Assembly: GCA_016584305.1 (NCBI GenBank)
Contig: JACEEZ010013506.1
Location: 154,501 to 218,500 of the forward strand
Length of the DNA: 64,000 nucleotides
Source: Chionoecetes opilio
Lineage: Eukaryota > Arthropoda > Malacostraca > Decapoda > Majidae
Direction: 5' to 3'
The notes below the pieces were generated by a model. That model did no database searches. It saw only the letters and a list, made by a program, of their open reading frames with translations, and had not been told where the DNA came from. Shown piece after piece: positions 49,426 through 61,659 of this stretch; positions within the stretch are counted from its first letter, which is position 1; the number at the start of each line of letters is the position of its first letter. The position numbers and the translations under genes are program-made.

Positions 49426-52400
49426 GGGAACGCGAAAAGAATCGAAAGCGAGACTGCGACCCCAAATTTTTTTAGCTTGGCTTACTATGCTACCTAGAAA
49501 ACTACAGTTAGGCCATTAAAACAGGGTAATTTAATTATTTTTTATTATTACCCTAAAATCTATGCGTTTTGGGCCGCCGTAATATTTTTGGGTTTCAGTT
49601 TCGTCATTTTATAGTACCCTTTTGGGGGTCGCTCGGGGTTCGCTATCCCCACCTCTGGAGATAGCGAGCGCCACACCCTTAGAAAAGCGTGTGGGGTGTC
49701 GTGAGGCCAGTAAACGATTATTAGGCCCACCACCGAAGAGAGTCTAAATTTTGTGAAGTGACTGCGCAAAACCGGGATCTATGGTCATTGCGGCGAGCTG
49801 AGGGCCGCGGCTCGGGGGGCTGCCGTGTCCCCGGGTTGAATAGGTAGGTTTCTTTTAGGGAAACCCGAGAAGTTCCTTATGGATTTGCCTGAGCGTGAAA
49901 GGACTAAAAATTTTTAGGGGGGGGGATAACGGGTGGGGCCCGTAAGGGGGAAGAGAAATATTAACTCGGCCCCTGGGCGGGGCCTGGGGCCGGGGAGGAT
50001 AATTCCCCGGGCCCCCAGGGCCTCGGTCGTAAGAGAAGGAAAAATTAACCCTGCCTCCAGGTAAACCCGTGTTTATCACCCCGTGTCGGGGGGGGCCGGG
50101 GAAAATTTAAAATTAGTACCTTTGGCCCCCTACCGACTCACGATCCCATACTTTTTTTAAAACCCGGGGGGTTTGGCTCCCTGATTTCCCTGGCACGAGT
50201 CGGGCCCCTGTGGCCCCGTGGGGGGGTGAAAAACGTCCCCGGGGGGGTGGCTACGCAGCAGCCAAATCTTGACAAAATTTCCGCCCCCGGGGGGAAACCC
50301 CCGGGGCATGATGGGTTTGGGGTAAAGAGCCCTTTAGTTTTTTTAAGGTCCTCCCCCCCTTTTGGGTGGGGGGTAGGTAGGTAGGGAAGGCCGTGGGGGG
50401 GACGAATGGCGATTCCCACCAAAAAAAAAACCAATCCTCCCTCTTGGGGGGTTTCGGGGAGTGGCGTCCTCGGAGTAACCCCCCACGGTTCCCCGGGGCG
50501 AGAAGGGGACAGGGATGCAAAATGCCCTGCACCTTCAGTCCCAGGGGATTCGCCTGGCCCCCCCCAAAGTTCAGGCCCTGTAGCCCCGACGGGGTTAAAC
50601 AGCATCGATTCAGGGATGTGCCAGGACATGGCAACATTGCCGGGGGACCCTCCCTTTCCCCTTTTCCCCCGGCATGCATGCCATGCCCATTTTCAAAACT
50701 TTTTTCCCCACTTTCCCTGGGGGGCACTGGTGTAAATTGTGTTTCTTTTTCAAAATCTCGTGTTTGGGGTAAAGACCGCGGTAATAAATTACTTCTCCTT
50801 CCAAAGGTTCCCACAGTGATATAAAATATAAAATATTTGGGGTTAGGCAAAAATTCTCCCTCCACAGGTTCCCCCCACCCAATGGATCGCAAAGGATCGC
50901 CTCCTTTAGGTCCCCCGGGCGACCGACCCCAAATTGCTCACAACCTTCGAGTTTAAAACCGAAGCCTTTCTGGCCAACCTCTTTGCCCGCCCACCCATGG
51001 GATGCCCCTACATGGGGCCCCAATTTTTGGGGCTAAAGTCCCACATTTGGCCGCCCCAAAACACCCCCCCCCCGTCCGCTGTTTTCCGTCTGCCCCTGTG
51101 CTTCCCTTTTTCCCCTGAAAATGGGGGGGCCCCGCGGGGGGGAAAAACAGTGACGCTTTTTCGTTGCCCCAGGGACGGGATTGCAACTTTTTACGAGGCC
51201 ATGACGCCCCTTCCCCCAAAAGCCTGCCCCTGTGGCTTTTTCTCCGGGGCCACAGGACTCCACGAGGCCAAAACAAGGCGCCCAAAGGGAAAGCGCCCCG
51301 GTTTTGGGCCCCCGGGGGTTAGGTACGTGAAACTCTACGATGCCACGACTTCCCCCCCCAAACACTCCCTGCCCCTGTGGCCTCTCTTCAGGGCCCCTTT
51401 CGGGGGCCCCACTGGGCTTTGGGGGCAGACACAAAGCGGGCGGGGTTTGGGGCGAGGGGGGGAAAACTGCGCGACTACGAGGGGCCCTACTAAAAACACG
51501 CTCACGACCCCTGCCGACACCTGCACCTGGGGTTTTTCCCCGGGGGTTTAAACCCCTGGGCCCCCCAGGGCATGAAAGACACACGCGCAGGGTTTGAGGA
51601 AAAAGGGACAAAAACCCTTCAGAAAATGCTTCACCAACGGAAATTTCCCAAAGGCCCTAAACCACAGGCCCCCGGGCCCGCCCCGGTGGGGGGGGGAATG
51701 CCCCACCAAAGGACAGACCCGGGGGTTTTCTGCCTTGATTTCCCCGGCGTTTAAAAAACGTAAACCTTTCAAAGCCCGCCCACCCCAGCCGCGCCCCCAA
51801 ATGACACCCCTAGAGCCCTACACGGTATGGGGCCGGGTTTTCCCCGCCCCTGGACCTACAGGCGGGGTACTGACAAATTCCAATTCGCGAAGGGGGACCG
51901 ACACAAGACGGCTTTCCCCGCCCTTTTTTGGCGGTTTTTTTTTAAAGTCAAACGTAGGGCTTTTCGGCCTTTTTAACGGACCGGCCACATGCCCAAAACT
52001 AAAAGGACCAATTTTTGGGAAGGTTTAAAAGGGGTAATATGTTTTTCCCTTCCCTTTCAAAGGGCCTAATAGTCTTCTCACCACTTGGGCAAAAACCATC
52101 AACCCGCCTACTTTGGGCGGTCTTGGGGCGACTACGGGTCCCCGGGTTTGACACTGAAGCCATCAAAAGGGCGCCCTGGTACGGCGTAAAACGGCTTTTT
52201 CTTGATCAGGGGTTGTCTCTGGAGGGGGTATCACGGCAGACCAAAAGAACTTGGGGAAACTATCGACGAAAGTCTCGACTTTCCCAAACCCCTACTAAGC
52301 AAATTTCAGTCGTTTTCCCGGGTATGGCCGCCTACTACCGGCGGTACATTAAAAAATTCTTTAACCCCCAGCCGCTTCAAATATACTTTCTGACGGGCCC

Positions 52401-54335
52401 TAAAGGTTAAAACCCGGGAAATGGGGCCACCGAATGTGAGGGGAGTCTTTCCCCGATCTTTAAAAAAGGGCCCACGAAACCCCCTGTCACTTGGGTTTTT
52501 CCCCCGAATTTGAATTCCCCCTTTTCCCTATATACGGATGCCAGTAAATTTTGGGCCTGGGTGCGATCCTTGCCCAGGCCCCATGAAAATAAAGGGAAAA
52601 AGCCCTCGCCCCATGAAGGCCGGCTCTAACCACTTCTGAAAAGAACTAAAAGCGCACGAAAAAAGGAATGTCTCGCATCGTCTGGGGGACTCCGGGGAAA
52701 TTTCGCCCCCCATTTTTCTTTGCAACAAGTTTTCCCCATCTTCACGGACTTTCCCACAGTCCCCAGTGGCTAAAGTTTTTATGAAATCGGAAGGCCGCCC
52801 CGCTCCAAAAACTGGGCCTGTTCCTTAGAGGATATGACTTCGGGGATCAAACATAGGCCAGGGAAGGGCACAAGCCCATGTCGTGGGTTTTTCCCGCCTG
52901 CCGCTAGACCCCCATTCAAAATTTATTGCTCTTTCCCCCCGACGGGCCAGGACGAGTGTCGGCCGCGGTGGGCGCAGTTGAAACAAGGCACCAAACCCCC
53001 CCCAGGGGGCTGAAAGTGGTCGAAAAAACCCTCCCATTTTGACGGGGGGAGGGAAGACTACCTTGGGAGCTAAAGGGGCTCCCACGCAAAGAAGCGGTGC
53101 CCCCACGCGGGTGGCCATTTTTTGGGATTCGAAAAAAATTGGCAAAATTCCGTCAAAGCCCAAAAACCGGGGGCACCAAGAAAACCTTAATTTCCCGTGA
53201 GGGGGTAAGCCTTTCAAGGGCTGCCCCGCTCGGAACGGAAATTTTCGGCGGCGGCCTTTCACCTGGAGTCATTTGGGGGCCGGGGGCTTTCCATGGGATA
53301 CGGTAGCCGTGGATATCATGGGGCCGTTTTTCCCCCTCATCGGGGTAAACGCTTCGGGCATAAAAACCCTTTATCGGAATGTTTCTCCCAGGTTCCTATC
53401 TTGGGGCCCGGGTGACCACACAGGGACTACCGGGGGCCCGGTTTTTTGTGGAACCCGTGTTTGTGTCTGTCTTTGGGTTCCCCCCGCAGGTTCTCCCCGG
53501 GACCGAGGGAAAGGGAATTCACCGGGATCGTGTGGTCCCAGCTCCCACTTTCCTCCTGGGCTTTTCTATGGTTCGCACGTCCCCCCTACCACCCTCAAAG
53601 GGAAGGGGATTGTGGAGCGCTCGCATAGAACGGTGGGAAATATCCTCCGGGGCAGTGGGGGGGGTGATTCTCCTCCGCTTGGCCGGACGTCGTTTTCTTC
53701 AGCCCCTCTCCCCTCAACACACCGCCTGGCGAACCGCACCCGGGTTTTTGCCCCTTTTGAAATCATCTTCGGCAGGGGTGGCCCCTCTTCCCGCTGACCG
53801 CCCCATTTCCCGGGTTACGGAACGGGGCCCCCGCGGCTGGCCCCCCCTGGCAATAAAACCCTTTTCCCCGCTCCGTGCGGACTTCAGGCGGCACAGGGGC
53901 GTTGTGCAGGGGTCCACCCCACCCCCCCCCGAGCCCAGCCGGGCCAAACGAACCCTTTTTTTATCCCGGGATGCGCATTTTGGTGGGCTACCCCGGGCCC
54001 TTTCCCGCCTCCTCCAAACTTACCCGAAAATTTGGGTGGGCCCCTTTTACGTTTTTCCGCATTCCAAATTTCTTACCCGGTCTGTTTTGGCCCCAACCTG
54101 GGGGCCGCACAGCCATGGGGCGGATGCAAAACCCTACACCGGGGGGGGGGCCCCCGAAACCCCCCGCCTCCTGTTCTTCGACATCCCCCTTTCCCGGTGG
54201 GGGCCTCTCCGCAGTAATCCACAAGGGCCCCCAGCCTCCCCCCCTTTACCCTTCGCTTTAATTGCAGCATTGACGCAAAAACAAAGGGCCCCCGCACGGG
54301 AAACCCAGGCGGCCGTCTTCGTCGGATTGGGGGAA
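49155..54335 (+). pseudogene. Ty3/gypsy-type internal region (gag-pol remnant)
   Basis: Degraded plus-strand pol. A reverse-transcriptase end with GMAAYYRRYIKKF occurs near 52320-52365. An RNase H start with LYTDASKFW occurs near 52530-52555. An integrase zinc-binding-like stretch (GIRKKLAKFRQS) lies near 53125-53160. The integrase core has WDTVAVDIMGPF (53290-53330) and a YHPQ...GIVERSHRTVGNILR segment (53590-53650). The order RT, RNase H, integrase is that of the Ty3/gypsy group. Upstream, 49155-51800 should hold gag and protease; I cannot assign domains there. The coding sense shifts frame every few dozen bases, often at G/C runs. A purine tract (GGGGGAA, 54329-54335) precedes the 3' LTR, as expected. 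The copy is non-functional as read. Confidence 0.78.
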
Positions 54336-55590
54336 TGTGAGGGGTGGGACGAGAGGAATGAGGGTAAAGGAGGAAAAGAAGGAAAAAAATGGGGAGAAGG
54401 CAGAAGGACTAAGGGTGGGAGTGAGAGAGGGGGAAACAAAGGGGTTTTTGCTGAGGGGACCCGATCAAATTTTCACCCAAAGAGGGGAAAAAAAAAGGTT
54501 TTTGGCCCCTTTAAACAGGCAAACCTATAGGACAAGGGGCTGACTGTTTAGAAATTCAGTGGTGGGGTCCTCGGCCAAAAGGGTGAAGGAGGAACGGGGC
54601 AGTAAACCCCCCCGGCTTTTGGGGGCGTTCATATGTGGGCCACACGGTGTCCCCGAACGTGAAAAGTATATTACTGGGAGGAATAAATCAGCGAGTAACT
54701 TCACGTCGAGTCGTGAGTAAAGGGGGAGTAACCGCGGGCGGGGTAGGAGACATCCTGCGTTCCAAGCCTGGGCCGGCACGCGGGGCCCGAGGTTGCCGAC
54801 CCTAAAGGGGGTGGCAAAGGGAAAAATCTACGGGATAAAAGACTACCCTGTTTCCGGCCTGCGTCCTGGGGTGCCTCCCCAGGCCCCCCCCCGGATCCCC
54901 GGAGCAGGCAGGACTCGCCCCACCTCTCCCCCTTTAGGGCCCTTGGGGAGCCACTGGGCGCGGGGGGCCGGGACTAGGGGCGGGCGTGGGCCGGAGGTGG
55001 AAACTCTACGCACCCCACGACGCCCTACTAGATACCCCCTTCAGGAGGGGTTCCCCCGGGGTTTCCCCCCCCGGAACCCCGGGGGATTACGAGGCACCTA
55101 CAACAGGGCCTTAGGAAACCCCTGGGGTACCACATACAGGTCCTTTTCCCGAAGGCGACGCAGCAGAGGGGGGATGTATTCACGTGATTGACAAGTGCAT
55201 TAGGGCGGGGTTTTAAAGGGGGGCCCCCGGGGGACCTGTATCAAAAACCGGGCTCAGGGGGACGGGGGGGGTCGCCCCGGCATAGCCGGGGGTATTGCTA
55301 CCTGGGGAAAACCCCGCTCCCCGTACTCCCCACGAAAACGAAAGGGCCTTGCCCCCTTACCCCTTCCCGTAGAACTTTTGGGGATGCGCCCTAACCCCGG
55401 GCCCCCGACAGGTAGGGGGGCCAAAGGGGTTTGGGGTTTTCATGCCACGGGGCCCGCGACCGATTGGATAAACCTTTGCGGGTTTGGGGGGGGCGCTAAA
55501 AAAAGGAGCTACATTTAAAACCCCCCCGTTGAGCCCGCGTAAAGCAATTTTTCCCCCCCCCCTTTTGGATAGGGCGGCGTGGGGCTTAAA
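54336..55590 (+). mobile_element. 3' LTR of Ty3/gypsy-type retrotransposon
   Basis: A copy of the 5' LTR, starting TGTGAGGGGTGGGACG just after a purine tract and ending near GGGGCTTAA at 55590. Its length (about 1255 bp) agrees with the 5' copy (about 1249 bp). Differences between the LTRs are mostly homopolymer lengths plus substitutions. Confidence 0.82.
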
Positions 55591-56030
55591 AATTGTTTCA
55601 ATAAAGGGGAAAAACCTTGAAAATATTGTAAGTTTTTTTATATATTTTTTTTTTTTAAAATTTTCAAGATAAACCCCTTTCTGAAAACAAACCAAAAACA
55701 TACAAAATTGGGGCAATTCCCTTTTAGTTTGTTTATGGAGAAGAGAAATGCAATTTTTTTTATTTTTTATAAACAAATAAAAATTTTTCTTCAAAAATTT
55801 TCAAATTTGTTAATATGGTATGTGCATGGTATAACTCTATTAAATTTTGTGTCATGTAAAATTAAAACTTAATTTTTCCCCCCTTTTTTTTTTCTTCCCC
55901 TTTTTTTTGGGGCTCAAAATTACCCTGGAACTGATTAATTTTCAAAATTACCCCCCGACCCCCCAGCTGGATAGGCTCGCTGCGCTCGCCCATCACCACC
56001 CCCGGGGCTAAAGCCCCCCCAATTCTTTTT
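55591..56030. other. AT-rich right subterminal part of the hAT-type element
   Basis: After the LTR the base composition switches to AT-rich with long T runs. Near 55950-56030 it becomes G/C-run rich and ends in the terminal repeat. No gene is seen. Confidence 0.55.
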
Positions 56031-56055
56031 TCCTGGTGACGCCACTGGTTATATC

Positions 56056-56645
56056 TCTCGTTTTCTCTCTCTCTCGTTATCTCTCTCTCGTTATCTCTCT
56101 CGTTATCTCTCTCTCGTTATCTCTCTCGTTATCTCTCTCTCGTTATCTCTCTCGTTATCTCTCTCTCTCTCGTTATCTCTCTCTCTCTCGTTATCTCTCT
56201 CTCGTTATCTCTCTCTCTCGTTATCTCTCTCTCGTTATCTCTCTCTCTCGTTATCTCTCGATCTCTCTCTCTCGTTATCTCTCTCGTTATCTCTCTCGCT
56301 ATCTCTCTCTCTCTTGTTATCTCTCTCTCTTGTTATCTCTCTCTCTCTCTCTCGTTATCTCTCTCTCTCGTTATCTCTCTCTCGTTTCTCTCTCTCGTTA
56401 TCTCTCTCTCTCCCCTCGTTATCTCTCCTCTCTCGTTATCTCTCTCGTTATCTCTCTCTCTCTCGTTATCTCTCTCTCTCTCGCTATCTCTCTCTCTCTT
56501 CGCTATCTCTTTCTCGTTACTCTCTCTTGTTATCTCTCTCTCTTTTCGTTATCTCTCTCTCTCTCTCTCTCCTCTCTCTCATCTCTCTCTCTCTCTTTTC
56601 TCTCGTTCCCCTCCCCTCTCCTCTCTCTCCTCTCTCTCTCTTTTC
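56056..56645. repeat. (TCTCTCTCGTTA)n microsatellite
   Basis: About 590 bp of CT repeats punctuated by CGTTAT at 8-16 bp intervals, degenerating at the right end. Confidence 0.95.
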
Positions 56646-56659
56646 CCCAAATTGCCTCG

Positions 56660-56870
56660 CCAGCTGAGTATGTTTGTAAACAAAAAACGGGTTTTTGCGT
56701 TCCATTTGTGACACGCAAACCCCAAACCCCTTTAACCCAGAACCCACCCTGAACTGAAAGAACTGGTTTCATGCAGCTTGGGCACAAATGGAAGAGGCCT
56801 TTGGTCCTCCAGCTGGCTCCGACGGGCGCATTTGGCTTGAAGCCGCGTCTGTCGCAGCCACAACAAGGAC
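56660..56870 (-). repeat. Inverted counterpart of 44230-44300 plus 45055-45200
   Basis: Read on the minus strand it contains GGCTTCAAGCCAAATG, GCTGGAGGACCAAAGGCCTC, TTCCATTTG and AACCAGTTC in the same order as the split left copy. The two copies flank the 10.6-kb nested element in opposite orientation. Confidence 0.65.
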
Positions 56871-57715
56871 TGGGGACGTCACGTGCAAGAAAACCTAGGG
56901 CCAGATGCTGAGAGCGAGCTAGGCGCCCTATCCACTAGGGGGGCCTGTGGTAATGCGAAACGCCCTCTCACCGCTATGCTCAGTCGAGATTGCTGCCTTA
57001 GTGGCACCGCTAAAGGCGCTGAAAATAAGGCATGGTCAGACCCTGACTTAGTGAGCTACTGTTTGCATTCATCTTCTGTTTATAAGGCAAATACAGCCTT
57101 GTTTCAGTTCCTACAACGTAACAATTGGTGTTTACGTATAATAGTGTTGCAAGGTGTGTATGAATTGATCGTGAAAGACTAAAAGCGGCACTGTAGGGTG
57201 TTTTTATAAGCTTATATGCTGGCGATAAAAATGTTGTGTTGTGTGTTGGTTGGCGGGCGGGCGGCGGGCGAAGCGACTAGACAAGTGTCACCAAGGGCCA
57301 GACATACACAACGCCTCACTGCTTACACCCACACACACCACGATAAATACACACAGACAGACGGACATTGCCCCGCGGGTGTAACAATATATACTAAATA
57401 CTTTATGTTGAACACAAGTTTTGCAAGACACAAATAGCGGTAAATTATATCCTACTGTCAATAATGAAGTATATTCTAAACGTATATAGCTATTATGGAA
57501 GAAAAGGTCAAGTTAATTAAAACTATATCATGCACAAAGTGTATTACCATAAATATATTTGGTAAGGGATAAATTACTATGGAAGTAAACTCTTTCCCCG
57601 GGTTCCTCGGCCAGCCTCACGGCCAGAGTTGCTTTGCTATTGTTTATCACTTGACCATGACGTCACGTGCATACTATCTAGATATGCACTATCTATACTA
57701 AGCTTTCACAATCGC
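56871..57715. other. Intergenic sequence without a gene
   Basis: Mixed composition. No conserved protein or RNA motif is recognised on either strand. Confidence 0.5.
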
Positions 57716-57840
57716 AACCGCACTTATGGAACGGCGGTTGCGGTTGTGGTTGTGAAGACTTCTAGAAATGCGGTTGCAGTTGTGGTTACGGTTGTGAATT
57801 TTTGTGCGGTTGTAGTGCGGTTGCGGTTGCAGTTATTCGA
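57715..57840. repeat. GCGGTTGYGGTTGTG minisatellite
   Basis: Degenerate 6-12 bp tandem units of GGTTGYG. It leads into another copy of the GTCGCC dispersed repeat (57860-57950). Confidence 0.75.
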
Positions 57841-58530
57841 TCCAACACTAATACTATCTATAGTCGCCACTGCACTAATGTCGCCAGGCGTCATATATTA
57901 CGAGTTTTAGCACTCTACATGCTTGTATGTGCCACTGAAGAGACGCTTACATTGGGCCATATGCAAGAAATTTTCTCGACTCGTTGCACTGCGCGGCGAC
58001 AAGCAAGAATAATTTGAAAACACTCCACTGGTTGCGTTTACCATGTATCACGCACGCTCTGCCCTTATTCCATCATATTTCTTCCCTAACCATAACAGGT
58101 GAGTTTTCAACATATTCGAGAATAACATACATACCTTGTGAATGCACAGTTGCACACGTGTCATAATTACGGTAAAATTAGGTCCAGGAGGCCTTATATC
58201 GTTGTGTTAACTGGTGAGTAAGCCAGGCCGCGGTGGAGGTGGAGGTCAGCCATTGTGTGGAGCAAAGTTGGCGGGCCGTTCAAATGTACTCACAACTTCA
58301 CAAGCATCACTGAGGGCCATTTTTTCTACATCAACGCCTCAGTCAAGTGGCGAACACTAACAAAGCTATTATTTAATGGCAGAAATGATAAATTTGACTA
58401 GTAAAAAGAATTAGATATGTGTAAAACAGTCAAAATACTGATGCCGCCTTGGACTCGCTTGTGTTTGTACGACTGCACAAATTTCCACTGGCCGGGCATT
58501 TGAAAACAATTCTTGACTATCCCACCCAGT

Positions 58531-58572
58531 GGCGTACCCAGAAAATTGAAAGGGGGGGGCAATATATATAAT

Positions 58573-58667
<95 letters not shown>

Positions 58668-58779
58668 TATATATATATATATATTTTATAATATATATAA
58701 TTTATTTATATTATTTTATTATTTGCTAAAGGGGGGGTGGCATGGCCGCATGGTCTCCCCTCCCTCGGTACGTCACTGA
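58531..58779. mobile_element. hAT-like MITE with TA microsatellite core
   Basis: The ends CAGTGGCGTACC and, inward from the right, CAGTGACGTACC enclose a (TA)n core (58561-58690). The left end resembles the 45414 element's terminus. I could not confirm an 8-bp duplication. Confidence 0.5.
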
Positions 58780-58874
58780 GATTCCCACCGGTGAAGATAC
58801 GACGGTCGGAAATATCCACCTGCCGGGATTTGACGAGCATTCTTGCATTTAGCCCATTATGTACATCACACTAC

Positions 58875-58975
58875 ATATGTCTTCAGTGGCACATACAAGT
58901 CTGTAGTGATGTTAAAATTCGTAATATATGGCGCCTGGTGACATTAGTGCAGTGCCGACTATAGTGTTATTGACA
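58875..58975. repeat. Fragment of the GTCGCC dispersed repeat
   Basis: CTTCAGTGGCACATACA, AATTCGTAATATATGGCGCC and GACATTAGTGCAG match 5785-5860 and the complement of 8880-8945. Confidence 0.7.
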
Positions 58976-59316
58976 GTACACTCATTTCCCAAGATGATAT
59001 TTCCAGCAAATTGCGAATATTACAATTTTTCGTTAAATTACTTTGACTTGGCGGTCGGCCATCATGGTGTTTCAGATCTTATCAGCGGTACAGGAAACTC
59101 CTGGTTGTCTTCCCCGCCGACTGTAGTGCGCATGCGTCAGTTCTCCCAACAGCGGCCCAATTATGGCGGTCCTGGTCGCTAGCCTGGCCCAGTCCAGCCA
59201 GTTCCAGCCCGGTCTAGCCCGCCTCGCGAAAACAAAGTCCACCACCCCGGCCGTATATTCCCCTTCTGTATATCACTGGCGCACTCCGATTCAAGTTTGC
59301 GAATATTTTTTTTTAA

Positions 59317-60227
59317 TGTAATCGTCCAGACCCATTTTTTCTTTGCATAAATATGTTGAATATTCAAAATACCTAATCCACAAAAAAATATTCATTTTCA
59401 CGCCTTATTTCCCTAAAACATGACTTTTGTAAAAAGCGCGGGAAAAACAACAGCCACATTCCAGCCGTGGCGCGAAACTTGCTGGCGACGTCACAAGAGG
59501 TAAGCCTCCCAGCCCCGCCCGACACAGACACACGGAGACTCTGAGAAAAATGTAGTACTTGGGGAATTTTGGGTGCTTTGGTATATTTTTTTGTGCGACA
59601 CGGCACATACTTGCATCCTGCATGGGCACAGCAAGAAAGCTGTGCCCTTCCCGAGAGCTTAGCACCCATTCACAACCCACACGGCGACGATATATGTGTG
59701 CAGACCTTTGGAGCGACGGGGAGCGGCTGGTAGTAGCCAGGGTACTGCAGCCCTCTCATCTCGGTGGCCTTGCTACTACCCGCCGCTCCCCGCCGCTTCC
59801 CGCCGCTGCACACATCTGCACACATATATCGTCGCCCCACAGTTTGCAAATGGGTGCTAAGCTCTCGGTAAAGGCACAGCCCCCACGCTGCACCCACACA
59901 GGATGCAAGTATCATGCCACATCGCACAAAAAATATATCAGAAACACCCAAAATTCCCCAAGTACTACATTTTTCTCAGAGTCTCCGCGCATATGTATCA
60001 GGCGGTGCTGGGAGGCTCCCTGTTGTGACGTCGCCGACCCATGGTGCGTCGTCTGCTGATAAACAGTTGTGTTTTGAGAGCACGGGGAATTTACAGATTT
60101 TGAATGCGGATCATTTAAAAACGGGTGACTGGATGCAAAATGTGACAACATATGGTTGATATACTCGATCATGGCTATATTTTGACTGCATTAAATCAGG
60201 AATGATGAAATGGTCTGGACGATTACT
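59317..60227. mobile_element. TTAA-flanked hairpin element, copy 2
   Basis: A second copy of the family at 16370-17251. The ends are GTAATCGTCCAGACC, with TTAA at 59313-59316 and 60228-60231. Arms of about 440 bp meet near 59770 around CTGCAGCCCTC. The outer parts match copy 1 closely; the innermost hairpin sequence differs (GGAGCGACGGGGAGCGG versus GTAGCGCCTGGCAGTGG). Confidence 0.88.
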
Positions 60228-60231
60228 TTAA

Positions 60232-61658
60232 GGCAGACTCAAAGAAAACGCGCGCGCAGCAACACACTGTATGGTGGAAGAAACCTGCTTTAAGTATAGC
60301 CTGGGTTCTTATATGTTTATTTGTTATGTATTTACATATATTGTTAAGATAATAGCAGCAAACGGGCGCAAAATGCGTAAACAATATGTTTACGGGGATA
60401 AATAAGCTAAGAACGGCTCAACAAGAGATTTCAAAACCAAATACCGAAAAACTAAGTCCAGATTTATGATCAGCACGTACGAAAGCTACTATGAACCAAA
60501 TGTCATCAAAATCTGGGGGAAAAAAAAATTGGCCAAATTTTGAAGGCCTTGGAAAATTTCGTGAAAAATAATTTTTCCTTAATATCTCAAGAACCGTAGC
60601 AGCTAGGCGAAAACGGTACAGTGTTTAAGCGATTCAACTTGCGACTGCCGTCCCCCTGATATAAATGGATTAAAATTTCATCAATAAATAATCCATTATA
60701 TCAAAGTTTTGTAGAAGTAAAAAAACTGAATATATCTCACAAACTTGATTTGGTAGGAAAGAACGGATAGATGCATATGATTGATCTCGTTGAGATGGAA
60801 ATCATTTATTTGCGTCCGTTTTCGTCAAGGGTCAATAGTTTAATATTAAAATGGCGAAAGCCAAATCAAGCCAGATTGTTTGGTTATTTTTGCAGCCCGA
60901 AATTTTGAAAACTTGTATTTGCATACATAAGCGAAATTCTTGTTAATAAGAACTGTACATCTTTCGATGTGTTATACAGTACTTGTTATACAGTAAATGC
61001 TCTATAATTCGATCTAATTGGGGGGAAGCCTGGGCCGAATTAGCCGAAAGTCCGAATTATCCAATGGTTACCTCCAGCACCCCCACACAATAAGAACTCA
61101 CTCAAACATGCCAAGACAGCAGAGATTGTATTACTTGTACTAACCAAAACATGGCTAATACTGAAGTCTAGAAATGCAGTACTAGTATACTACTATACAC
61201 TGAACACTCAGGCGTCACTGATAGCGTCTTCAGGCAAAGGCTGCGTTCAGTAAAGCAACGCGCACAGGTGCACACGGAGGCGCACACTGACGTCAGTTTA
61301 CAGTATGCCTAATGTAAGCTACCCATGCTCTACAGCCCAGCTGGGAGGTGGATCGCTAATGAGTTGCCAGCTCGCGCCACAATAAGGGTATGTAAACAAA
61401 GGGAAAAGAAAGGTTCTGCTCTTCGCTCTCCTCTTCTTGCCTCCTTAATACTTAATTTCCTGCTGCTATAACTTCTGCTGCATCAAATACAGGGTCATCA
61501 GCAAGTTATTCTTCAACAATAATAATAGCCACAGAGATTAATTTCGGCAGCTGCTATCTTGGTAGCAATGTAAATTGTGAAGCGTTCAGTATCGTTCAGT
61601 AGGGTGAGTGTGGGGTGGGGGTGGGGGTGACAGCTACTGAACGCTGCGCTATTGTCTA
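60232..61658. other. Intergenic sequence with one possible transposon end
   Basis: No supported gene. Near 60985, ACAGTAAATGCTCTATAATTC followed by GAATTATCC-type mirror motifs near 61050 resembles a pogo-like terminus without a partner. Confidence 0.4.
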
Positions 61659-61659
61659 A

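Larger units (their letters stand above)
45414..56047. mobile_element. 10.6-kb hAT-type element (nested host)
   Basis: The two ends read inward as CAGTGGCGTCACC (13 bp, perfect) and are flanked by exact 8-bp duplications GTTATATC (45406-45413 and 56048-56055). Subterminal sequence is G/C-run rich with CTAAG/GGCTAAAG motifs. An 8-bp duplication and CAGTGGCG ends are typical of hAT elements. Most of the length is accounted for by a minisatellite (46275-47826) and a Ty3/gypsy element (47906-55590). No transposase was found in the remaining 2 kb, so it is non-autonomous. Confidence 0.82.

Noticed and set aside
50934..51551. Zinc-finger-like Cys/His spacing in the LTR element gag region
   Set aside because: Short CPCG..LHEA-like pieces repeat twice, but the frame is too damaged to assign a C2H2 or CCHC finger.
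48119..51772. Several 100-210 residue frames on both strands in the GC-rich zone
   Set aside because: They arise from low stop-codon frequency in GC-rich LTR and gag sequence. Frames change at homopolymers and have no recognisable domain.
56036..56752. 238-residue Ser/Leu/Arg-rich frame
   Set aside because: It is the translation of the TCTCTCGTTA microsatellite.
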